Source of the DNA: Clavibacter phaseoli
Lineage (GTDB): Bacteria; Actinomycetota; Actinomycetes; Actinomycetales; Microbacteriaceae
Assembly: GCF_021922925.1 (NCBI RefSeq)
Contig: NZ_CP040786.1
Location: 2,046,001 to 2,110,000 of the forward strand
Direction: 5' to 3'
Length of the DNA: 64,000 bases
Part shown: in pieces, positions 28,540 through 36,572 of the stretch
How positions within the stretch are numbered: position 1 is the stretch's first letter
Layout of the letters: each line of letters begins with the position of its first letter
Translations under genes and position numbers: made by a program
The notes under the pieces: generated by a model
Databases searched by the model: none
Told to the model about the DNA's origin: nothing
The model's input: only the letters and a program-made list of their open reading frames with translations

Positions 28540-30783
28540 CTAGGCGCGCGCGAGGTCCGCGATGATGCGGTCCCCGGCGGCGGCCATGACCGTCGTCGCC
28601 GTGATCTCGGCGCGACCCAGGAGGTCGTCCATGCGACGGCGGCGGGCCTTCGTGATCAGCGTCACGACGGTGCCCTGCTTGCCCGCGCGGCCCGTGCGGC
28701 CGGCGCGGTGGAGGTAGCTCTTGTACTCGTCCGGTGCGTCGGCCTGGATGACCAGCCCGATGTCGTCGACGTGGATGCCGCGGGCGGCCACGTCGGTCGC
28801 CACGAGCACGCGGACCTTGCCGCTCGTGAGGAGCTGCAGGTTGCGCGTGCGGCGCGCCTGGTTGAGGTCGCCGTGGAGCGACGTGGCCGGGATGCCGGCG
28901 TCCTCGAGCTGGTCGGCGAGCTGCTCGGCGAACGCGCGGGTGCGGGCGAAGATCAGCGTCTTGCCCTCGCCCGAGCTGAGCTGCTCGATGATCGCGGCCT
29001 TGTCGCGCTGCTCGATGAGGAGCACGCGGTGGTCGATGGTCGACGACGCCTGGTCCTCGCCCGCGACCTCGTGGACGCTGGGCGACGGCAGGAACTCGTT
29101 GACGAGCGTCGCGACGCCCTTGTCGAGCGTGGCCGAGAAGAGCAGGCGCTGGCCGTCGGGCTTCACCTGGCGGAGGATCCGCTGGACGGGCTCGAGGAAG
29201 CCGAGGTCGCACATGTGGTCGGCCTCGTCGAGGACCGTGACGACGATCTCCGAGAGGTCGAGGCGGCCCTGGTCGATGAGGTCCTCGAGGCGGCCGGGGG
29301 TCGCGATGAGGATGTCGACGCCGCGCTGCAGCGCACCGACCTGCTTGAACTGCGGCACGCCGCCGAAGATCGTGGTGGTGAACAGGCCCACCGAGCGGGC
29401 GATGGGCTGCACGGTGCGGTCGATCTGCATGGCGAGCTCGCGCGTCGGGGCGAGGATCAGCGCGCGGGGCTTGCGGCCCATCTTGCGGTTCTTCGCGCCG
29501 TCGTTCTCGAGCAGGCGCTCCACGAGGGGCGCGCCGAACGCGATGGTCTTGCCGGATCCGGTGCGGCCGCGGCCGAGCACGTCGCGACCCGCGAGCACGT
29601 CGGGGATCGTGGCGGCCTGGATCGGGAACGGGCTCGCCGCGCCCAGCTCCTCGAGCACCCGGACGATGTTCTGGCCGAGGCCGAGGGCCGCGAAGGTCAC
29701 GCCGTCGACGTCCTTGGCCGTGGTGGCCTGGGCCTCGAGGCGCTCGAGCACGACGTCCTCGGCGGGAGCGTGACGCGGGGCGCCCTCCTTGCTCGGGTAG
29801 AAGTCGCTGTCGCGCTTGGGGCGGGCATCGTCGTAGGACGGGCGCTCGCTCCGGTGGGGGCGGTCACCGTAAGACGGGCGCTCGGACCGCTGCGGGCGGT
29901 CATCGTAGGACGGACGCTCGGACCGCTGCGGGCGGTCATCGTAGGACGGACGCTCGGACCGCTGCGGGCGGTCGTTGTACGAAGGACGCTCGGTGCGGGC
30001 CGGGCGATCGTTGTACGACGGACGGTCGGCGCGGTCGCCGTACGACGGGCGCTCGGTGCGAGCCGGGCGGGAGTCGTCGTAGGACGGACGCTCGGTGCGA
30101 GCGGGACGGTCGTTGTACGAGGGGCGCTCGGCGCGGTCGCCGTACGACGGACGCTCCGTGCGAGCCGCGCGGTCGTTGTACGCGGGACGCTCGGACCGCT
30201 GGGCGCGGTTGCCGTACGAGGGGCGCTCGTTCCGCTCGTTGTACGCGGGACGCTCCGAACGCTGCGGCCGGTCGTTCCCGTACGACGGGCGGTCGTTGCG
30301 CGGCGCGCGGTCGTTGTACGCGGGACGCTCGGATCGCTCGCCGCCACGCTCGGGACGCGAGTTCCCGTACGACGGACGCTCGGAGCGCTGTCCGCGCTCG
30401 GCGCCGTAGGAGGGACGCTCGCTGCGCTGGCCGCGGTCGTTGCCGCCGCCGTAGGAGGGGCGCTCGCCGCGCTGCGGGCGGGCGTCGCCGCGCTCGGGGC
30501 GCTGGCCGGCGCGGTTGGGGCGGTCGCCGTACGCGGGACGCTCGCCGCGACCGGCGGGGCGCTCGGCGCGGGGCTCCCAGTTGGGGCGGTCGCCGCCGCG
30601 CGCGGGGCGGGCTGCGCCGCCGCGCTGGGGGCGGTCGTCCTGGCCGGAGCGCTGCGCGCGCTCGTCGGCGTTCCAGCGCTGCTTCTTGGGCGCGGGATCG
30701 GAGTTGTAGCCGCGGTGGTTCGGGCTGCGGGATCCCGCGGGGGCGCGCTTGGCGCCGCGCGGGGAGTCGTTGTTGTAGGGCAT
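28540..30783 (-). CDS. DEAD-box RNA helicase with long repetitive N-terminus
   Basis: A 747-residue ATP-dependent RNA helicase. The core begins near residue 355 with the Q motif region FAALGLGQNIVRVLEEL. It then has GRTGSGKT (motif I), PTRELAMQ, TPGRLEDL, VLDEADHMCDLGF (DEAD), LLFSATLD and HRAGRTGRAGKQG (motif VI). Unusually, residues ~82-320 are about nineteen R-P-(S/A)-Y repeats, a disordered Arg/Tyr-rich tail placed before the core rather than after it. Such helicases act in cold adaptation, ribosome assembly and RNA decay. The ATG at 30783 follows GAGGAA. A leader of about 200 bases with hairpins precedes it. Confidence 0.9.
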   Translation of the reverse strand: MPYNNDSPRGAKRAPAGSRSPNHRGYNSDPAPKKQRWNADERAQRSGQDDRPQRGGAARPARGGDRPNWEPRAERPAGRGERPAYGDRPNRAGQRPERGDARPQRGERPSYGGGNDRGQRSERPSYGAERGQRSERPSYGNSRPERGGERSERPAYNDRAPRNDRPSYGNDRPQRSERPAYNERNERPSYGNRAQRSERPAYNDRAARTERPSYGDRAERPSYNDRPARTERPSYDDSRPARTERPSYGDRADRPSYNDRPARTERPSYNDRPQRSERPSYDDRPQRSERPSYDDRPQRSERPSYGDRPHRSERPSYDDARPKRDSDFYPSKEGAPRHAPAEDVVLERLEAQATTAKDVDGVTFAALGLGQNIVRVLEELGAASPFPIQAATIPDVLAGRDVLGRGRTGSGKTIAFGAPLVERLLENDGAKNRKMGRKPRALILAPTRELAMQIDRTVQPIARSVGLFTTTIFGGVPQFKQVGALQRGVDILIATPGRLEDLIDQGRLDLSEIVVTVLDEADHMCDLGFLEPVQRILRQVKPDGQRLLFSATLDKGVATLVNEFLPSPSVHEVAGEDQASSTIDHRVLLIEQRDKAAIIEQLSSGEGKTLIFARTRAFAEQLADQLEDAGIPATSLHGDLNQARRTRNLQLLTSGKVRVLVATDVAARGIHVDDIGLVIQADAPDEYKSYLHRAGRTGRAGKQGTVVTLITKARRRRMDDLLGRAEITATTVMAAAGDRIIADLARA
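29824..30540 (-). repeat. tandem RPSY-repeat region in the helicase gene
   Basis: About nineteen imperfect units of 8-15 codons encode patterns such as SERPSYDDRPQR and TERPSYNDRPAR. At 29880-29990 three 36-base units are almost identical at DNA level, so the array is likely to vary in length between strains by slippage or recombination. Confidence 0.85.
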
Positions 30784-31102
30784 GAGGGATTCCTCGTTCT
30801 GCTCGGATGCATGACAATGCGCATGTGCGAAGCAGCGCGCTACAGGATCAGGGTGCGCAGAGCTGCTCTCAACCCGGGCAGTCGTCGACCGGGGGCCGTG
30901 TCATCGCGTGACGTACCCCTCTGCGGAACGAGAGGGGGAAACCGGCCCACCTGACTGACAAATCCGATCCGCCCGGATGGATGGTCCGGTAGCGGTGTCA
31001 AGAGCCGACTGGAGAACACTACCGGACGAGGGCCCCGCGCACCAGGGCGGCGCTCCGCCCGGGCGCGCCCCGCGGCGCCCCCGGGCGGGGTCGGGACCGG
31101 GA
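30784..31102 (-). promoter_or_regulatory. structured leader/promoter region of the DEAD-box helicase
   Basis: No gene is visible in these 319 bases. On the minus strand a TTGACA (-35-like) lies at 31001-30996 inside an inverted repeat, GTCCGGTAG (30984-30992) with CTACCGGAC (31019-31027). Further down is a perfect 7-base hairpin, CCCCTCT (30916-30922) with AGAGGGG (30931-30937). No good -10 follows the TTGACA at standard spacing, so the start site is uncertain. A long hairpin-containing leader would suit control by RNA structure, common for cold-induced helicases. Confidence 0.45.
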
Positions 31103-34100
31103 TCAGCCGGCGACGCCGGCCTCGGTCGTCGTCGCGGATCCGCCCGTGGGCAGCCCGCGCTCGGCCCGACGCCGTTCGCCGCGCGCCCGGATCCGCAGGC
31201 CCGCGCGCTCGACGATCGAGTACAGCGACGGCAGCACCAGCAGGGTCAGCACGGTGGACGACAGCAGGCCGCCGATCACGACGATCGCGAGCGGCTGCGA
31301 GATGAACCCGCCGTGCCCGGTGAGCCCGATCGCGAGCGGCAGCAGCGCGAAGATCGTCGCGAGCGCCGTCATGAGGATGGGCCGGAGCCGTCGTCCGGCG
31401 CCCTGCAGGATCGCCTCGCGGAGCTCGAGCCCGCGCGTCCGGTACTGGTTCACGAGGTCGATGAGCACGATCGCGTTGGTCACCACGATGCCCACGAGCA
31501 TGAGCAGGCCGATGATCGACGCGACGCCCAGCGGGATCCCCGTCACGACCTGCAGCAGCACCGCGCCGGTCGCCGCGAACGGCACCGAGACGAGCAGCAC
31601 GAGCGGCTGGATGAGGCTCCGGAACGTCGCGACCATGATGATGTAGACGATCAGGATCGCCGCCAGCACCGCGAGCCCCAGCTGCCCGAACGCGTCGGAC
31701 TGCTGCGACGCGACGCCGCCGAGCGAGGCCTGCGCGCCGGCCGGCAGCTGCACGTCCGCGACGGCCTGCGACACCTCGGACGAGGCGAAGCCCACGTCGT
31801 CGCTGCCGGGCGTCGCGCTCACGGTCGCGCTGCGGAAGCCGCCCGTGGTCGTGACGGTCGCCGGGCCGTCGGCCACCTCGACGGTCGCGAGGTCGCTGAG
31901 CGGCACGGAGCCGCGCGCGGTGGGGATCCGGAAGTCGCGCAGCCCCTGCAGGCTCTGCGCGGCGTCGGGGTCCTGGATGTAGACGGACAGCGTCTTCTCG
32001 TCGATCACGACCTGCCCGACCGCGGCCGGCAGCCGGCTCGCGGTGACGATGCCGCCGACGGCCTGCTCGCTGAGCCCGGCGGCCGCGGCCTTCGCTCGGT
32101 CGACGGTCACGGCGATGTACGGCTGCGTCTCGGAGAGGTTGCTCGTGGCCTGCTCGATGGACGGGATGTCCTGCACGGCCGCGAGGATCGCGTCGGCCGA
32201 CGCCTTGAGGTCGTCGGCGTCGTTCGCGGTGATCTGCACCTCGATGTCGCTCGAGGAGAACCCGCCCGACGCCGCCGCGAGCGACACGTCGCCCACGTCG
32301 GTGAGGCCGTCGACCGCGGAGCGCACGCCCTCGCGGATGGCGTCCTGGTCGGCGTCCGGGTCGGTCGTCAGCGCGAACGTGATGCCGCCGCCGCCCCCGA
32401 AGGCGGACGTGAGCGAGGTGCTGTCCGCGCCGATCGAGGTTTGCACGGTCTCGACGCCCGTGACGCCGATGAGCGCCTGCTCCACCTCCGTCGCCGCGGT
32501 GTCCTGCGCCTCGAGGCTCGTGTCGCTCGGCAGCTCCTGCGAGACGGTCAGCGTGTTCTGCCCGCTGTCGCCGAGGAAGTTGGTCTTCATGCTGGGGATG
32601 AGCGCCACGGTGCCGCCGAGCACGAGGATCGCGAGCACGAGCGTGACCGCCGAGTGCTTGAGGGTCCACGCGAGGATCGGCAGGTAGCCGCGCTGGAGGC
32701 GCGTGGGCGCGTCGCCGCCCTCGCGGTCGCCCTCGGCGGGGGCGGCGCCGGCGGCGGCGTGCGATCCGCGCGCCCGGCGGCCGGATCCCCCGCGGGCGTC
32801 GACCGATCCGCGGACGGCGACGTGCGCGCCCGTGCGCGCGGTCTCGGCCGCCGCGGCGGCGGCTGCCTTCCGGAGCGCCCGTCGCGACTCCCCCTCGGGC
32901 CGCAGGAACCAGTACGCGAGCACCGGCACGATCGTCAGCGCGACGAATAGGGACGCGGCGAGCGCGATGGTCACCGTGAGGGCGAACGGCCGGAACAGCT
33001 CGCCCGTGATGTCGCCCACGAGCGCGATCGGCAGGAACACCGCGACGGTCGTGGCGGTGGACGCCGTGACCGCGCCCGCGACCTCGCGCACGGCCGCGCG
33101 GATCGCCTCGAGCCGGTCGGGCGTGAAGGAGAGGTGCCGCTTGATGTTCTCGATCACCACGATCGAGTCGTCCACCACGCGCCCGACCGCGATCGTGAGC
33201 GCGCCGAGCGTGATGATGTTGAGCGTGTAGCCCGAGGCGAGCATCCCGATGAAGGTGATGAGCACGGACGCCGGGATGGAGATCGCGGTGACGATGGTCG
33301 ACCGGATCGACAGCAGGAACACCAGGATCACGAGCACGGCGAACACGAGGCCGAGCAGGCCCTCGGTGGTCAGGCTCGAGATCGACTGCTCGATGAAGGG
33401 CGCCTGGTCGAACACGACCGTGAACTTCGTATTGCTGCCCAGGTCGTCCGAGAGCTGCGGCAGGAGCTCCGTCACGAGGTGGGAGACGTCCACGGTGTTG
33501 CCCGCGGGCGTCTTCGTCACGGCGATGGTGAGCGACGGCTGGCCGTCGACGCGCGAGATGCCGGTGGTCGGGTCCTGGCCGAGCTCCACGGTGGCGACGT
33601 CGCCGATCGTGAGCTGCCGCCCGCCCGCGGCACCGAGCAGCGGCAGCGACGCGAGGTCCTGGGTGGATCCGAGGCGCGTGCCCGACTGGACCGACAGCGT
33701 GGTGCCGTCCTCCGTCACCGATCCCGCGGGCAGGAGCGACCCGTTCGCGTCGAGCGCGTCGCGGATCGCCTGGTTGGAGAGGCCCGCGGCCTGCACCTCC
33801 GCGGGATCCGGCGTGATGACCACGCGCTGCCCGACCGTGCCGAGCAGGCTCGCGTCGCGCACGCCCGCGAGCTTGCGGATGTCGGCGAGGGTCGAGCGCT
33901 CGAGCGCGGCCGTGAGGTCCTGCGGGCTGAGGTCGCTGGTCACCGCGATCTGGATCACCGGCAGGTCGTCGATGCTGCCCGCGATGACCACGGGGTCGAT
34001 GCCGTCGGGGAGCGTGGTGCGGATCCGGTTGATGGCCTGGTCGATCTTCTGCTCGGCCGTCGCGAGGTCGGTGCCGTATGTGAAGGAGGCGGAGATGACG

Positions 34101-34369
34101 GACGAGTCGGTGCGCGAGGTCGCCGTGGAGGACTCCAGGCCCGGCACCGCCTGGATCGCGCGCTCGATGGGCGTTGACACGTCCGAGTCGACGACCGCGG
34201 GCGAGGCGCCCGGGTACGCCGTGACGACCGCGAGCTGCGGGAACGTCACCGACGGGATGAGCTCCTGCTTGAGCGTCGTCAGCGCGATGCCGCCGAACAC
34301 CCCGATGACGATCGTGATGAGCGCGATCAGGGCCCGGTTGCGGAGGCTGAAGACGGAGAGGAGATGCAG
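31103..34369 (-). CDS. RND-family efflux transporter (HAE1/AcrB-like permease)
   Basis: A protein of about 1088 residues with two sets of six membrane helices separated by large porter loops. SLRNRALIALITIVIGVFGG begins helix 1, TFPQLAVVTAYPGASPAVV follows, VGRVVDDSIVVIENIKRHL carries the Asp-Asp proton relay, and the second half has GIPLGVASIIGLLMLVGIVVTNAIVLIDL. An Ala-rich insert between the halves contains Arg/Gly stretches. No ATG, GTG or TTG lies near the expected start. A CTG at 34369 has AAGGAG five bases upstream and gives LHLLSVFSLRN, the normal opening. No membrane-fusion partner gene is present. Confidence 0.88.
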   Translation of the reverse strand: MHLLSVFSLRNRALIALITIVIGVFGGIALTTLKQELIPSVTFPQLAVVTAYPGASPAVVDSDVSTPIERAIQAVPGLESSTATSRTDSSVISASFTYGTDLATAEQKIDQAINRIRTTLPDGIDPVVIAGSIDDLPVIQIAVTSDLSPQDLTAALERSTLADIRKLAGVRDASLLGTVGQRVVITPDPAEVQAAGLSNQAIRDALDANGSLLPAGSVTEDGTTLSVQSGTRLGSTQDLASLPLLGAAGGRQLTIGDVATVELGQDPTTGISRVDGQPSLTIAVTKTPAGNTVDVSHLVTELLPQLSDDLGSNTKFTVVFDQAPFIEQSISSLTTEGLLGLVFAVLVILVFLLSIRSTIVTAISIPASVLITFIGMLASGYTLNIITLGALTIAVGRVVDDSIVVIENIKRHLSFTPDRLEAIRAAVREVAGAVTASTATTVAVFLPIALVGDITGELFRPFALTVTIALAASLFVALTIVPVLAYWFLRPEGESRRALRKAAAAAAAETARTGAHVAVRGSVDARGGSGRRARGSHAAAGAAPAEGDREGGDAPTRLQRGYLPILAWTLKHSAVTLVLAILVLGGTVALIPSMKTNFLGDSGQNTLTVSQELPSDTSLEAQDTAATEVEQALIGVTGVETVQTSIGADSTSLTSAFGGGGGITFALTTDPDADQDAIREGVRSAVDGLTDVGDVSLAAASGGFSSSDIEVQITANDADDLKASADAILAAVQDIPSIEQATSNLSETQPYIAVTVDRAKAAAAGLSEQAVGGIVTASRLPAAVGQVVIDEKTLSVYIQDPDAAQSLQGLRDFRIPTARGSVPLSDLATVEVADGPATVTTTGGFRSATVSATPGSDDVGFASSEVSQAVADVQLPAGAQASLGGVASQQSDAFGQLGLAVLAAILIVYIIMVATFRSLIQPLVLLVSVPFAATGAVLLQVVTGIPLGVASIIGLLMLVGIVVTNAIVLIDLVNQYRTRGLELREAILQGAGRRLRPILMTALATIFALLPLAIGLTGHGGFISQPLAIVVIGGLLSSTVLTLLVLPSLYSIVERAGLRIRARGERRRAERGLPTGGSATTTEAGVAG

Positions 34370-34557
34370 GGGGTGCTCCTTGTGGGACGCGGGCCGCGGG
34401 TGCGGCGGTCGCGCGGGCCGCTGATCGCCCGCACCGGGAACCCGCCCCGTGGGGGAAGTATCGCACCCGGGGTCGGGAAATCCCCGCTCGCGAAGGGTTT
34501 TCGGCAATGCGTCACCGCATCCAGCCGACGCCCCTCTCCACGGAGCATGCTGGAGGG

Positions 34558-34956
34558 ATGGCGCACCGGGCATCGAGCACGAAGGACCGCGTCCCCGAGC
34601 CCAAGACCTGCGTCTCGTGCGGCCGCACCATCGAGTGGCGGAGGAAGTGGGAGCGCGACTGGGACGAGGTGCGCTACTGCAGCGACGCGTGCCGACGTCG
34701 TGGGGTGACCGACGTCGACGAGCGGCTCGAGCGACGGATCCTCGACCTCCTCGCGCACCGCGCCGGCGGCGCCACCATCTGCCCGTCGGAGGTCGCCCGC
34801 GCGGAGTCGCCCGAGGACTGGCGCGACCTCATGGAGCCGGCCCGCCGTGCGGCCCGGCGGCTCGTCGAGGCGGGCGAGGTGGAGATCACCCAGAAGGGCT
34901 CGGTCGTCGATCCCTCCACGGCCAAGGGGCCCATCCGCATCCGCCGCCGTCGCTGA
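34558..34956 (+). CDS. DUF2256/DUF3253 fusion protein
   Basis: A 132-residue protein. The N-terminal ~50 residues contain a four-Cys zinc motif, CVSCGRTIEWRRKW ... VRYCSDACRRRG, typical of DUF2256. The rest, LERRILDLLAHRAGGATICPSEVAR ... WRDLMEPARRAARRLVEAGEVEITQKG, is a winged-helix-like DUF3253. The combination suggests nucleic-acid binding, but no function is established. The ATG at 34558 follows GGAGGG. It is divergent from the RND gene. Confidence 0.82.
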   Translation: MAHRASSTKDRVPEPKTCVSCGRTIEWRRKWERDWDEVRYCSDACRRRGVTDVDERLERRILDLLAHRAGGATICPSEVARAESPEDWRDLMEPARRAARRLVEAGEVEITQKGSVVDPSTAKGPIRIRRRR

Positions 34957-34973
34957 CGAGGCACACTAGGGGG

Positions 34974-35372
34974 ATGCATCGACCGACCCTGACCGTCCTG
35001 GCCGCCATCGCGAGCGCGGTGCTCCTGTCCGGATGCGGGGTCCAGTCGCAGTTCCAGACGCCCACGACCGAGATCTACGCCACCACCGCGGAGGCCCAGA
35101 CGGCGCTCGGCGCGTCCGCGCCGACGTGGATCCCGGAGGACGGCACGCTCATCCGCATCAAGTCGGAGTCGAAGGCGGGCACCATCGTCGCCGTCCAGAC
35201 CGCGACGGCCGCTCCTGCCCCGGGCGGCTGCACCGACCTGCAGATGACCACCATCCAGGACACCTGGTGGCCGCCGGAGATCGACCCCGCGAGCGTCACG
35301 TGCGCCGACGGCTGGAACCTCTTCGGCGCGAACGGCCGCATCTACGGCTGGAGCTCCACGGTCGTCGGCTAG
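34974..35372 (+). CDS. small secreted lipoprotein of unknown function
   Basis: A 132-residue protein with a signal peptide and the lipobox VLLSGC (Cys near residue 21). The mature part has four further elements of note: PTWIPEDGTLIRIK, a Cys in GGCTDLQMTTIQDTWWPPEI, a Cys in VTCADGW and a closing IYGWSSTVVG, suggesting one disulfide. It follows the DUF2256/3253 gene by 17 bases. Its stop codon shares the CTAG with the convergent FUSC gene. I do not recognise a family. Confidence 0.78.
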   Translation: MHRPTLTVLAAIASAVLLSGCGVQSQFQTPTTEIYATTAEAQTALGASAPTWIPEDGTLIRIKSESKAGTIVAVQTATAAPAPGGCTDLQMTTIQDTWWPPEIDPASVTCADGWNLFGANGRIYGWSSTVVG

Positions 35373-36445
35373 GCCGGGCTCGTCTCGCCAGCCTCTCCCG
35401 CGTCCCGCCGACGCCGCGCCGCCAGCGCCCGCAGCACGAGGATCACGACCACGCCGACCGCCGCACCCACGACCGTGTCGACCACCCGGTCGGCCACGAG
35501 CGGGAGCACCGGCAGCGTCCGGCCCAGGCCGCCCATCACGAGCGCGAGCGGCGTGATGAAGACGAGCGCCACCCCGTAGTGCCGGCCGACCGCGAGCTCG
35601 GCGGCGAACTGGCACGCGACGGCGACGGCGATGACGGCGGGCGCCGGGAGGTGCAGCGCGAGGATCCCCGCGGCCACGACCGACCCGGCGAGCGTCCCGA
35701 GCACCCGGTGCGCCACGCGCGTGAACGACAGCGGCCCGCGCACGACCGGCAGCACGGCGACGAGCGTCACGACCGCCCAGTAGTGGTGCCCGAGCCCGAG
35801 CGCCACCGCGATCGCGCCCGCCACGAGGGCGCCGACGACGTTCGCCACCACCGCGGTCCACGCGGCCGGGTCGCGGTGCACGGCGGCGTCGCGCACGGGG
35901 ATCCGGGGCAGCGCGCGGAACCGGTGCGCGTGCGCGTCGGGCACCCAGCGGCGGAGCAGCCAGCCGGACATGCAGACGCCGGCGGAGAAGAGGATCGCGG
36001 CGACCGCCGTCACGAGCGCGTCGCGCGCCTGCGCGCCGTCCACCGGCACGGCCGCGCACACGACCAGACCGAACACGGGGAAGAGCGGATGCGGCGGCAC
36101 CAGGCTCATCGCGGTGGACACGAGCGACGCCCCGCCCAGCACGATCGCGAGGCCCACGGCACCGAGCGCGAGCGGCGCGTCGGCGAGCGACAGCAGCACG
36201 CCCGTCGTGATCGCGACGAGCATCATCGCGGCCCCGGCTCCCACGCTCGCGAGCCGCAGCCGGTACCGCTCGTTCCGCCCGTAGAGCCCGGTGAAGGCCC
36301 CGAACGACGCGTACAGCGCGAGGTCGAGCCGGTCGATCGCGAGCAGCACGACGAGCGGCACGAGGAGCCCGACGCTCGCGCGCACCGCGGCCTCGAGGTC
36401 GAGCGTGCGGGTCGACGGCGGCCGGGGGGCGGGCGATGACGTCAC
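35369..36445 (-). CDS. FUSC-family membrane protein
   Basis: A 358-residue integral membrane protein with about nine or ten hydrophobic helices in two groups. ALYASFGAFTGLYGRNERYRLRLASVGAGAA and HHYWAVVTLVAVLPVVRGPLSFTRVAHRVLGTLAGSVVAAGI are hallmarks of fusaric-acid-resistance/YccS-like proteins. The large cytoplasmic domain of longer relatives is missing. A role in efflux of aromatic acids is possible but unproven. It has a GTG start; no partner transport genes are adjacent. Confidence 0.8.
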   Translation of the reverse strand: MTSSPAPRPPSTRTLDLEAAVRASVGLLVPLVVLLAIDRLDLALYASFGAFTGLYGRNERYRLRLASVGAGAAMMLVAITTGVLLSLADAPLALGAVGLAIVLGGASLVSTAMSLVPPHPLFPVFGLVVCAAVPVDGAQARDALVTAVAAILFSAGVCMSGWLLRRWVPDAHAHRFRALPRIPVRDAAVHRDPAAWTAVVANVVGALVAGAIAVALGLGHHYWAVVTLVAVLPVVRGPLSFTRVAHRVLGTLAGSVVAAGILALHLPAPAVIAVAVACQFAAELAVGRHYGVALVFITPLALVMGGLGRTLPVLPLVADRVVDTVVGAAVGVVVILVLRALAARRRRDAGEAGETSPA

Positions 36446-36572
36446 ACGGGGTCCGATCTCCCCGGGAGCGGAAACGGGGCCTCCCCACGCTACGCCCGCC
36501 CGGCGCCGCCCCCGGACGCGCCGACGCGCCCCCGGTCTCCCGAGGGCGCGTCGATGGATCCCGCGGGTGCGG

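Noticed and set aside
34369..34573. ATG at 34573 as start of the RND transporter
   Set aside because: It would add 68 residues of non-conserved, Pro/Arg-rich sequence before the first helix, while a ribosome site fits the CTG at 34369.
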